The notes beneath the pieces are model-generated. The model ran no database searches. It saw only the letters and a list, made by a program, of their open reading frames with translations, and was not told where the DNA came from. The position numbers were made by a program, and so were the translations under genes. From NCBI RefSeq assembly GCF_900100535.1, contig NZ_FNDG01000006.1, positions 124,001-188,000 on the forward strand: a stretch of DNA of 64,000 nt, read 5' to 3'. This document shows, piece after piece, positions 9,589 to 16,495 of this stretch. Position 1 is the first letter of the stretch, and every line of letters begins with the position of its first letter. This stretch comes from Phytopseudomonas flavescens (GTDB lineage: Bacteria > Pseudomonadota > Gammaproteobacteria > Pseudomonadales > Pseudomonadaceae).

Positions 9589-9594
9589 TTACAG

Positions 9595-9611
9595 ATACCC
9601 CATGCAGGTAT
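9595..9611 (-). promoter_or_regulatory. csoR operator: CsoR-operator-like palindrome 2
   Basis: On the minus strand this reads ATACCTGCATGGGGTAT, the same ATACC-N5-GGGGTAT frame as the site at 9572. The two copies face each other about 23 bases apart centre to centre, which suggests two bound CsoR tetramers on the copZ-csoR promoter. Confidence 0.7.
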
Positions 9612-9734
9612 CTCATGGCCCGCATCCGTTCCTGTCGCGACCAGCGTCGGCATCCGCCTGATGGATGCCGAGCGAACGGAGTCTCGGCCTTTGGCCGGCA
9701 GCAGGCCCTCGTCGCCCCGTCAAAGGAGATTTTC

Positions 9735-9947
9735 ATGGCGTCCATCATTCTCAAGGTTCAAGGCATGTCCTGTGGCGGTTGCTCCAGCAAGGTCAAACGC
9801 GCGCTGGAAGGCGTCGAAGGCGTCAGTAGCGCCGAGGTGGCGCTCGACACCGGTCTGGTCAGCGTCGAGGGCGCCGACAGCCTGCGCGCGGCGTCGCAGC
9901 GCCTGCGCGAAAAGATCGAAGCGCTGGGGTTCACGGTGCGCGACTGA
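9735..9947 (+). CDS. copZ: Heavy-metal-associated (CopZ-like) copper chaperone
   Basis: 70 residues, a single HMA domain. The metal-binding motif GMSCGGC (MxCxxC) is at about 10-16, followed by the family's SKVKRALEGVEGVSSAEVALDTGLVSVEG and a C-terminal GFTV. It should bind Cu(I) in the cytoplasm and hand it to a partner such as a CopA ATPase, which is not in this window. The ATG at 9735 has AAAGGAG upstream; a longer frame beginning at 9615 is not protein-like. It is 64 bases upstream of the CsoR gene and downstream of two CsoR-type palindromes, consistent with a copper-induced copZ-csoR unit. Confidence 0.9.
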   Translation: MASIILKVQGMSCGGCSSKVKRALEGVEGVSSAEVALDTGLVSVEGADSLRAASQRLREKIEALGFTVRD

Positions 9948-10011
9948 GGCGGCGAGTCGCGTTCCGGGGACATGCTAGACTCGCGCATCCCTTTCGTCGC
10001 CGTGGATCACG

Positions 10012-10368
10012 ATGAGCAAGCGCAAGGCCACCTCCCAGAACGTCGCGCCGTCCGGACAGGTCCCGTGCGTGCAGTGCGCGCCCACCGCCAGCACCGACAA
10101 GAGCGTGGTGCAGCCGCGCAAGAAGGCGCTGCTCAACCGCCTGAGCCGGATCGGCGGCCAGGTCAATGGCATTGCCCAGATGGTGGAGAAGGACCGCTAT
10201 TGCGTGGACATCCTCACCCAGGTGTCGGCCGTTCGATCGGCGCTGGACGCGGTCGCCAGCCAGTTGCTCGCCGACCATGCCAGCGGTTGCGTGCGCAAGG
10301 CCATCCTCGAGGACGGTGGCGAAGAGGCCATCACCGAGCTGCTGGGCATCATCAAAAAGATGCGCTGA
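10012..10368 (+). CDS. csoR: Metal-sensing repressor of the CsoR family
   Basis: 118 residues, an all-helical DNA-binding repressor that releases DNA when Cu(I) binds. The diagnostic ligands C64, H89 and C93 are present with exactly the 25- and 4-residue spacing of mycobacterial CsoR (C36, H61, C65). The core RKKALLNRLSRIGGQVNGI and the C-terminal ITELLGIIKKM match the family. Compared with most relatives it has an N-terminal extension of about 35 residues that includes a CVQC pair (C19, C22). It follows copZ and probably controls it, itself and perhaps the TonB receptor through the palindromes at 9331, 9572 and 9595. Related formaldehyde- or nickel-sensing repressors lack this Cys-His-Cys set. 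Confidence 0.9.
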   Translation: MSKRKATSQNVAPSGQVPCVQCAPTASTDKSVVQPRKKALLNRLSRIGGQVNGIAQMVEKDRYCVDILTQVSAVRSALDAVASQLLADHASGCVRKAILEDGGEEAITELLGIIKKMR

Positions 10369-10420
10369 CCCCTCAACGGCCTCCCGGCCCCGGGCTGGAC
10401 GATCAACCGCAGCGAATCGC

Positions 10421-10879
10421 TCAGCGGGCGGCCGGCCTGGCGCCTGCTCGGGGCTGGCGCAGGCGGATGTCGACCAGCGTGTCGTCGGTGCCGTGCTCGA
10501 AGCCGACGTCGCGGGGCGCGGGCTTGCCCTTCAGTAGCGATGGGTTGGTGGAAAAGCCCACCGGCTCCAGGGGAATGCCCCGTTGGCTGAGGTCCAGGCG
10601 ACCGTTGCCGTTGCTGTCCTGAAACAATTGCAGGGCGTATTGTCCAGGCGGCACGTCCTTCATGATCAGTTGCTCGCCTTCACCCTGCAGCTCGCGCAGC
10701 ACCGCCTCCCAGCTTTTCTCATTGGCTGCCACCAGAGCCACGTACAACCTGGCGGCACCCGGGTTGTCCTCCAGGCGAATCAGCAGATCGCCTGCCTGCG
10801 CCGGCAATGACCCGAGCAGTAAAGCCACTGCGCAGAGTGCGCAGTGTTTTGTTACGATTTGAGGAAGTCTCTGTGGCAT
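10421..10879 (-). CDS. Secreted DUF2141-family protein
   Basis: 152 residues with a signal peptide (hydrophobic CALCAVALLLGSLPAQA, cleavage near residue 29). The mature part, LLIRLEDNPGAARLYVALVAANEKSW, DVPPGQYALQLFQDSNGNGRLDLSQRGIPLEPVGFS, is the pattern of DUF2141 periplasmic or outer-membrane proteins of unknown function, which have a beta-sandwich-like composition. It is convergent with csoR and divergent from the darA-like gene with only 31 bases between the two start codons, so the two promoters must overlap the coding starts. Confidence 0.75.
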   Translation of the reverse strand: MPQRLPQIVTKHCALCAVALLLGSLPAQAGDLLIRLEDNPGAARLYVALVAANEKSWEAVLRELQGEGEQLIMKDVPPGQYALQLFQDSNGNGRLDLSQRGIPLEPVGFSTNPSLLKGKPAPRDVGFEHGTDDTLVDIRLRQPRAGARPAAR

Positions 10880-10910
10880 AATCCGCCCATTTTGCAGGGA
10901 TTCGCTTTAA

Positions 10911-11828
10911 ATGCGTCAGGTTCTAGTCGTTCACTTCTCACAGACTGGCCAATTGAACCGCCTGGTGCAATCGGTCTGTGCGCCGTTGCAGGCGAGTGAA
11001 GGCATTCAGGTGGATTTCCTGGTGCTGCAACCGGCCAAGCCTTTTCCCTTCCCGTGGCCTTTTCTTGGCTTTTTCCGGGTATTCCCGGAAACCGTGTTGA
11101 TGAAGCCACAGCCTTTGCTGCCGTTGATGGTCGATGCCGATAAACGCTACGACCTGATCATCCTCGCCTACCAGGTATGGTTCCTGTCACCCTCGTTGCC
11201 CTTCACCAGTTTCCTCGCATCACCTGAGGCTGCTCGGCTGTTGAAGGATACGCCGGTGGTGACCCTGATCGGTTGTCGCAACATGTGGTTGATGGCCCAG
11301 GAAAAGGTCAAGGCCCGTCTGCAGGCGTTGGGCGCCAGGCTGGTCGACAACGCCGTGCTGACCGACGCCTGCGGCACGGCAGCGAGTTTTCTGGCCACGC
11401 CGCTGTGGATGTTCACCGGCCGGCAGAAACCCTTCAGCTGGGTGCCGCGTGCCGGTATCGACGAGAATGAAATGGCCGCCGCCAGCCGCTTCGGTGATGC
11501 CATGGCTCGGCGCCTGCTCGCTGACCAGCAGCCGATCGAGCAGCCGATGCTGGGCGGTCTGGGGGCGGTGATAGTGGATGAGAAACTGATTGCCAGCGAG
11601 AAGGTCGGCAACCGTAGCTTCACGCTGTGGAGCCGGCTGCTGAGCGCGCTCGGCCCGCAGCAGAGCAGGCGCCGTGCTGCCGGGTTGGTGGTCTACATCG
11701 TTTTCCTGATCTGCCTGATCCTGACCGTGGTGCCGATCAGTGCCCTGTTGAAGAAGTTATTGGCCCCACTGTTCAAGGCACGAATCCTGCGTGAAAAGGC
11801 CTACTTCGCCGGCCCGTCCGGCGAATAA
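10911..11828 (+). CDS. darA: Dialkylresorcinol condensing enzyme, DarA-like
   Basis: 305 residues. The N-terminus has a flavodoxin-like start (VLVVHFSQTGQLNRLVQSV) and the YDLIILAYQVWFLSPSLPFTSFL stretch of NAD(P)H-dehydrogenase-like folds. A C-terminal membrane hairpin is predicted at about 258-282 (AAGLVVYIVFLICLILTVVPISAL). This combination and the ketosynthase next to it match the DarA family, which with DarB makes 2,5-dialkylresorcinols from two acyl chains. Its exact chemistry (cyclisation/aromatisation) is assigned from family knowledge, not visible residues. It is the first gene of a four-gene plus-strand set. Confidence 0.75.
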   Translation: MRQVLVVHFSQTGQLNRLVQSVCAPLQASEGIQVDFLVLQPAKPFPFPWPFLGFFRVFPETVLMKPQPLLPLMVDADKRYDLIILAYQVWFLSPSLPFTSFLASPEAARLLKDTPVVTLIGCRNMWLMAQEKVKARLQALGARLVDNAVLTDACGTAASFLATPLWMFTGRQKPFSWVPRAGIDENEMAAASRFGDAMARRLLADQQPIEQPMLGGLGAVIVDEKLIASEKVGNRSFTLWSRLLSALGPQQSRRRAAGLVVYIVFLICLILTVVPISALLKKLLAPLFKARILREKAYFAGPSGE

Positions 11829-11847
11829 ACTGGTCCGAGGTAATCCC

Positions 11848-13005
11848 GTGGTATCACCTGTATTCATCAATCGCATCAGTGCAAGCCTGCCCTTTGATCC
11901 GGTCGACAACGAGCAGATGGAAGCTCGCCTCGGCATGGTCGGCGGCAAGCCGTCGCGCGCCCGCAAGCTGGTCCTGCGCCGTAACGGCATCCAGCAGCGC
12001 CACTACGTCATCGATCCGCTGACCGGCGAGCCAGGCATGAGCAACGCCCAGCTCAGCGCTGCGGCGATCCGTGGCCTGGTCGGCGCGGGGTTCGCGCTGG
12101 ACAGCCTGGATTGTCTGGTCGCCAGCACCTCTTCGCCCGACCAGGTGATGCCTGGCCATGGGGTGATGGTGCACGGCGAGCTGGGTAATCCGCCTTGCGA
12201 AGTCGCCACTACGGCGGGCATCTGCCTGTGCGGGATGACCGCATTGAAGTACGCCTGGATGAGCGTGGCCAGTGGCGAAAGCCGCAATGCCGTGGCCTGC
12301 GGCTCCGAAGTGGCGTCGACGCTGATGCAGGCGCGCAACTTCAATGCCGAGTACGAGAGCCGCGTCGAGGAACTGGAGAGCCACCCGGAGATCGCCTTCG
12401 AGAAGGATTTCCTGCGCTGGATGCTGTCCGACGGTGCCGGCGCCGTGCTGCTGCAGGATCACCCCAACGCCAGCGGGTTGAGCCTGCGTGTCGACTGGCT
12501 GGATATTCTCTCGTTCGCCGACCAGATGCCCGCCTGCATGTACGCCGGGGCCGAGATGCAGGATGGCAGTCTGCGGGGCTGGAGCCGTTACGACGCCGAT
12601 GAGCGCGCGCGGCAGTCGGTGATGGCGATCAAGCAGGACGTCAAACTGCTCAACGAGAATATCGTCAAGTACACCGTGGAAGAGGCATTGCGGCGCATCA
12701 TGGTGCGCCGTGAACTGCGCGTGGCGGATATCGACTGGTTCATGCCGCACTATTCCTCGGAATTCTTTCGCGACCGTTTGGCCGAGGGCCTGGCCAATGT
12801 CGACCTGCCGATTCCGATGGATCGCTGGTTCACCAACCTGACCCGCAAGGGCAACACTGGCGCGGCGTCGATCTTCATCATCCTCGAAGAACTGTTCAAT
12901 GGCGGGCTGCTGCGCAATGGCCAGAAACTGCTGTGCTACGTGCCGGAAAGCGGGCGTTTCTCCAGCGCATTCATGCACCTGACGGTGGTCGGCAATGAAG
13001 CTTGA
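11848..13005 (+). CDS. darB: Ketosynthase III-type dialkylresorcinol synthase, DarB-like
   Basis: 385 residues from a GTG at 11848, which has GAGG at a good distance; the upstream ATG at 11791 would overlap darA by 38 bases. It is thiolase-fold: FALDSLDCLVASTSSPDQVMPGHG, CEVATTAGICLCGMTALKYA, and the C-terminal WFMPHYSS and KGNTGAASIF hold the His and Asn of the FabH triad. The nucleophile is probably C126 or C128, which cannot be settled by eye. DarB joins a beta-ketoacyl thioester and an enoyl/acyl thioester to form the resorcinol ring precursor. Its partner darA is 19 bases upstream. Confidence 0.8.
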   Translation: MVSPVFINRISASLPFDPVDNEQMEARLGMVGGKPSRARKLVLRRNGIQQRHYVIDPLTGEPGMSNAQLSAAAIRGLVGAGFALDSLDCLVASTSSPDQVMPGHGVMVHGELGNPPCEVATTAGICLCGMTALKYAWMSVASGESRNAVACGSEVASTLMQARNFNAEYESRVEELESHPEIAFEKDFLRWMLSDGAGAVLLQDHPNASGLSLRVDWLDILSFADQMPACMYAGAEMQDGSLRGWSRYDADERARQSVMAIKQDVKLLNENIVKYTVEEALRRIMVRRELRVADIDWFMPHYSSEFFRDRLAEGLANVDLPIPMDRWFTNLTRKGNTGAASIFIILEELFNGGLLRNGQKLLCYVPESGRFSSAFMHLTVVGNEA

Positions 13006-13402
13006 TGAAGTCCCCCAGGACCCCGATTCCGCTTACGGCGGGCATAGCAAATTGCTGTATGCCGTCGATGAAAAAGGGCATTACCAGGGCGCGCAAAGTA
13101 CCGGTTGGGAGCCAGAGTCCTATTCCACCCAACTGGCCGTCGCCGAGCTGCAGGCGCAGGAGGCCGAGGCCCATGCCGCCTGGCAGCGTGGCGAGCTGTC
13201 GCCGCTGAAGTGCCTGATGTATCGCTATCGCATGGACGAGCCGGCGCTGGCGCAGATCGCCGGGCTCTGGCAGTGGCGCGTGCGCCGGCATTTCCGACCG
13301 GAAATCTACCGACGCCTGAGCGATTCGCTGTTGGCTCGCTATGCCGAGGCCTTTGGTCTGTCCGTCGACGAATTGCGTCGTTACCAGAAGGAACTGCCAT
13401 GA
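12995..13402 (+). CDS. Uncharacterised small protein, possible helix-turn-helix at C-terminus
   Basis: 135 residues overlapping the end of darB by 11 bases and the next gene by 4. The N-terminal half is acidic and has no recognised domain. The C-terminal half (about 80-133) reads like an XRE-type helix-turn-helix: PALAQIAGLWQWRVRRHFRP, then LARYAEAFGLSVDELRRYQ, the latter close to the last helices of many XRE repressors. A role as a pathway-specific regulator is an inference. Tight overlap with darB and the BtrH gene shows that it belongs to the same unit. Confidence 0.65.
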   Translation: MKLDEVPQDPDSAYGGHSKLLYAVDEKGHYQGAQSTGWEPESYSTQLAVAELQAQEAEAHAAWQRGELSPLKCLMYRYRMDEPALAQIAGLWQWRVRRHFRPEIYRRLSDSLLARYAEAFGLSVDELRRYQKELP

Positions 13403-14400
13403 GCGCGTTCGAGCATCGCCAGAGCGCCCACTGCGAAAGCGGCGTCATGGCCAGTCTGCTGACCCATGCCGGCCTGCCGATGAGCGAGCCGATGGCGTTC
13501 GGCCTGGCATCGGGCCTGGCATTCGCCTACCTGCCGATCGTCAAGCTGGGCGGCATGCCGCTGATCGCCTACCGCATGCCGCCCCGCCACCTGATCAAGA
13601 CCCTCAGCAAGCGCCTGGGCGTGCGTCTGACCAGCCGTACCTTCTCCAGTCCCGAGCAGGGGCGCGTCGCCCTGGATGCCGCTCTCGACAGTGGTCGCCT
13701 GGCCGGACTGCAGAGCTCGGTGTTCTGGTTGCCGTACTTTCCGCCGGAGATGCGCTTTCACTTCAACGCCCACAATCTGCTGGCCTATGGTCGTGAAGGC
13801 AACGAGTACCTGCTCAGCGACCCAGTGTTCGAGGCGCCGGTGCGCTGCGCTGCCGAGGATCTGCAGAAAGCGCGTTTCGCCAAGGGCGCCCTGGCGGCCA
13901 AGGGCTTGATGTATTACCTGGACGACGTGTCGCCCGATCAGGACTGGCAGCGGCTGATTCGCAAGAGCGTGCTGTCGACCTCACGCATCCTCGATGGCAT
14001 GCCGCTGCCGTGGATCGGCATTCGCGGTATTCAGCACCTGGCCAAGTGCGTCGAGGCGCTCGACCCGGCACAGGCCAAGTACAACCGTCTGTACCTCACC
14101 CATATCGTGCGTATGCAGGAGGAGATCGGCACCGGTGGTGCGGGCTTCCGCTTCATGTACGCAAGCTTCCTGCAGGAGGCCGGTGAGAAGATCGGCGATG
14201 CCACGTTGCAGGAGGCCTCGACGCGCCTGACCGCCGTCGGCGACGACTGGCGCCAGTTCGCCTCGGCCTGCGTACGGGCCAGCCGCAGCAAGGGCGAAGC
14301 ACCGGATTTCAGGCCGATCGCCGACAGGCTGCGCGGCATTGCCAGCCAGGAACGTGTCTTGATGAAAGAGCTCGGTGCCTGGGCCCGGCGCAAGGGTTGA
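13399..14400 (+). CDS. BtrH N-terminal domain-containing protein
   Basis: 333 residues starting at the ATG that overlaps the previous stop (ATGA); the longer frame from 13105 is not supported. The N-terminus HCESGVMASLLTHAGLPMSEPMAFGLASGLAFAYLP matches the cysteine-peptidase-like BtrH domain (butirosin BtrH moves an acyl group from carrier protein to aminoglycoside). The potential nucleophile C12 and later H114 (FHFNAHNLLAYG) are in the expected order. Residues 110-140 carry LLSDPVFEAPVRC, a common BtrH/NlpC-fold feature. Here it may transfer an acyl chain from a carrier protein, for example to the resorcinol, which is inference. Confidence 0.7.
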   Translation: MSAFEHRQSAHCESGVMASLLTHAGLPMSEPMAFGLASGLAFAYLPIVKLGGMPLIAYRMPPRHLIKTLSKRLGVRLTSRTFSSPEQGRVALDAALDSGRLAGLQSSVFWLPYFPPEMRFHFNAHNLLAYGREGNEYLLSDPVFEAPVRCAAEDLQKARFAKGALAAKGLMYYLDDVSPDQDWQRLIRKSVLSTSRILDGMPLPWIGIRGIQHLAKCVEALDPAQAKYNRLYLTHIVRMQEEIGTGGAGFRFMYASFLQEAGEKIGDATLQEASTRLTAVGDDWRQFASACVRASRSKGEAPDFRPIADRLRGIASQERVLMKELGAWARRKG

Positions 14401-14412
14401 GCCAGGGCTGCA

Positions 14413-14568
14413 GTAGGGCGAAAGCGGTCATTTGTAGGGTGGACCGGGGCGCGTAGCCGACGCTTCACCTACGCGGCCCGACCCGTCCACCGCTCTGCGA
14501 TCGCGATGGTGGATGAAAAGAGCGTCAGCTACGCGCCCCGATCCACCCTACGGCTGCTTTCGCCTTAC
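14413..14568. repeat. Dispersed double-palindrome element family B, copy 1
   Basis: 156 bases filling the gap between two convergent gene sets. The ends form an inverted pair (GTAGGGCGAAAGC and GCTTTCGCCTTAC), and inside are two facing ~28-bp arms, GTAGGGTGGACCGGGGCGCG at 14434 and its near-complement ending at 14551. A second copy lies inverted at 57405-57522. It may act as a bidirectional terminator or be a non-autonomous mobile element. Confidence 0.75.
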
Positions 14569-14580
14569 AGCAGGCGCTTT

Positions 14581-15132
14581 TCATAGCTGCAACTGCAGCG
14601 CGTCGATCCCCGCCGTTAGCTCGGCAAAATCTGCCGCGTTGCTCAGCCCATTGGTCAGCACCGCCTGGGCTACGAACGCGTCGTTTTCATCGATCAGCAC
14701 CAGAAGCGCCTGGCCGATCAACCCATCCGCCAGATCCAGACCGGCCAGCGCTTGCAGGTGTTTCCACGCATGCGGGCCGGCGCCGATGAACAGGTTCGGC
14801 CCCTCCAGCCCCAGCTGCGCCGCGACGTGAAAACCCGCTGCGTTGCTGACGCTGTTGACGAACTCGAACGGCTTGGGCTGCAAGCGGTACACGCAGACCG
14901 CGTCGAGCAGCGAGCCCATGGTCGCCCGTGCCGGGTGCCGGGATGCCAGGTACAGCCCGCAGTCGCTGCGTATCTGCGCCTTGAGCGGGGCGGTGCACAG
15001 CAGGGCCTGGAGGATCATCCGGTCGATGCGTCGAGGCGGGCTGGCCAGCCATTGGCTAAGGGTGGCCTTCAGATCCTTGTCGGAAGAGCTGGCGTCACCG
15101 CTGACGCTGCAGGCGGCAATGACCGTGCTCAT
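14581..15132 (-). CDS. Ketosynthase chain-length-factor-like partner (N-terminal KS domain only)
   Basis: 183 residues, about half of a ketosynthase. The pattern CGLYLASRHPARATMGSLLDAV and FEFVNSVSNAAGFHVAAQLGLEGPNLFIGAG aligns with the ketosynthase nucleophile region, but the Cys position is occupied by a non-nucleophilic residue. Such shortened KS-CLF proteins (ApeC is one, encoded at 37930-38643) pair with a full ketosynthase to set polyene chain length. It overlaps the upstream ketosynthase gene by 4 bases, so the two are almost certainly partners. This is a second KS/CLF pair besides the ApeO/ApeC pair. Confidence 0.65.
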   Translation of the reverse strand: MSTVIAACSVSGDASSSDKDLKATLSQWLASPPRRIDRMILQALLCTAPLKAQIRSDCGLYLASRHPARATMGSLLDAVCVYRLQPKPFEFVNSVSNAAGFHVAAQLGLEGPNLFIGAGPHAWKHLQALAGLDLADGLIGQALLVLIDENDAFVAQAVLTNGLSNAADFAELTAGIDALQLQL

Positions 15133-16232
15133 GGTGTTTCTCCCGTGCAGCGCTGCAGCACCAGGCTGGCGTTGTTGCCGCCGAAACCGAAGAAGTTGGC
15201 CAGCAGCAGGCTGTCACCGGCGATGGCGAGTGGCTTCGACGGCAGTGGCAGCAGCGCCTCGTCGGCGTAATCGCACCCTGGCAGGTGTGCCAGGTTCTGC
15301 ACCAGCAGCAGGGTCTCGGTCAGGCCGCAAGCGCCCAGGGTGTGGCCGAGCCACGGTTTGAGCACGCACAGCGGTGGCAGCACGTCGCCGAACAGCAGGC
15401 GCACGCCGTTGCTTTCGGCGCGGTCGTTGGCGCCGGTGGCGGTGCCGTGCAGTTTCACCAGGCCGATCTGTTCGGCACGGGTGCCGGCGCTGCGCAGGGC
15501 TTCGCGCATCACCCAGTCGATGTGGCTGCCGTCTTCGCGGGTGGTGGTCAGGTTGCTGGTGTCGCAGGCGCTGAAGCCGCCAAGCAGTCTGGCCAGCGGT
15601 GCCGGGCCGGGCTCCAGCGACAGCAGCGTGGCGGCGTAAGCCTCGCCGAGAACCAGGCCGTCGCGCTGGGGGTGGAAGGGCCGGTAGCGGCCGCTGGGCG
15701 AGAGCAGGTCCAGGGCGCCAAAGCCCTGCTGGGCTATCGCGCTGGGTGTTTCGAAGGCCAGCACAAGGACGCGCTGGTAGTGGCGGCTGGCAAGCAGCCG
15801 GGCACCGTACAGCAGCCCGTTGGCGGCGCTGGTACAGGCGGTATTGAGGGTGAAGGCGTCGGCAAAGCCCCAGCGCGCCCGCAACCGCTCGGCGATCAGA
15901 TCCAGGGACGTGGAGTGATCGGGATGGAAGCCACCCTCTTGTTGCGCACGGGCCTCCAGCTCGTCGATGTCGAGGCTGGTGCTGGCGACGATCAGCAGGC
16001 AGTCGCCCTGTGCGCCGGCATGTTCGCCCAGGGTTTCGCGAAGCAGGCGGTCGAAGTGCTGGTCCCGGCATTCAGCCGCCATGCCCAGGTAGGCGCGCGG
16101 CTGCTGCAGCTCATGCAGCACGACGCTGTCCGCGGCAGGCAGCACGCCGCGCTGCAGCGCTTCATTGGCCGCGCACAGGTCGGGGCCGAGGGCACTGTGC
16201 AGGGCGCCACGCTGGAAATAGACGGGCGTCAC
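15129..16232 (-). CDS. Beta-ketoacyl-ACP synthase (FabF-like) of the accessory cluster
   Basis: 367 residues from a GTG at 16232 that overlaps the ACP stop (GTGA); the longer frame gives an arginine/proline-rich unlikely N-terminus. The complete catalytic triad is present: C133 in TACTSAANG, H262 in LHGTATGAND and H297 in WLGHTLGACG. The C-terminal NFFGFGGNNASLVL is the standard KS ending. It should extend acyl chains held on the adjacent carrier protein (16229-16495), with the CLF-like protein downstream as partner. It lies 4 bases into each neighbour, which implies translational coupling. Confidence 0.85.
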   Translation of the reverse strand: MTPVYFQRGALHSALGPDLCAANEALQRGVLPAADSVVLHELQQPRAYLGMAAECRDQHFDRLLRETLGEHAGAQGDCLLIVASTSLDIDELEARAQQEGGFHPDHSTSLDLIAERLRARWGFADAFTLNTACTSAANGLLYGARLLASRHYQRVLVLAFETPSAIAQQGFGALDLLSPSGRYRPFHPQRDGLVLGEAYAATLLSLEPGPAPLARLLGGFSACDTSNLTTTREDGSHIDWVMREALRSAGTRAEQIGLVKLHGTATGANDRAESNGVRLLFGDVLPPLCVLKPWLGHTLGACGLTETLLLVQNLAHLPGCDYADEALLPLPSKPLAIAGDSLLLANFFGFGGNNASLVLQRCTGETP

Positions 16233-16495
16233 TGCTTCTGCCTGATGAAGGCCGCGATACTGGCGATGCTGTTGAGGATGCGCCGGCCGTCCTTGGCCCC
16301 TTCGATGCGCACGCCATAGTGCTGCTGCAGGGCCAGGGAGACCTGCAGCGCGTCCAGGCTGTCCATCTGGATGCGGCTCTGCTGGCCGAACAGGGGTTCG
16401 TCGTCGTCGATGCTCTGCCAGTCGATGTCGTCTTCCTTGTCGCACTCGCGAATCAGCAATTGCTTGAGCTTTTCTTCTAGTAGTGTGTGGTCCAT
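16229..16495 (-). CDS. Acyl carrier protein (accessory cluster)
   Basis: 88 residues, acidic, with the phosphopantetheine site S46 in IQMDSLDALQVSL. Start at the ATG at 16495 (MDHTLLEEKLKQLL); the longer frame is not supported. It overlaps the end of the ABC permease gene by 19 bases and the KS gene by 4. It should carry the chain for the KS/CLF pair here; its acidic HIDWQSIDDDEPLF-type helix I region is typical of ApeE-like carrier proteins. Confidence 0.9.
   Translation of the reverse strand: MDHTLLEEKLKQLLIRECDKEDDIDWQSIDDDEPLFGQQSRIQMDSLDALQVSLALQQHYGVRIEGAKDGRRILNSIASIAAFIRQKQ

Larger units (their letters stand above)
9372..9734. other. Divergent intergenic region between the TonB receptor and copZ
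   Basis: 363 bases without a gene. The first half is markedly AT-rich (9450-9530, with runs such as TTTTTGAATATTTATAG), typical of promoter DNA. The second half carries two tandem CsoR-like palindromes (9572-9588 and 9595-9611), and a clear AAAGGAG ribosome-binding site lies at 9722-9728 for copZ. Confidence 0.7.
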
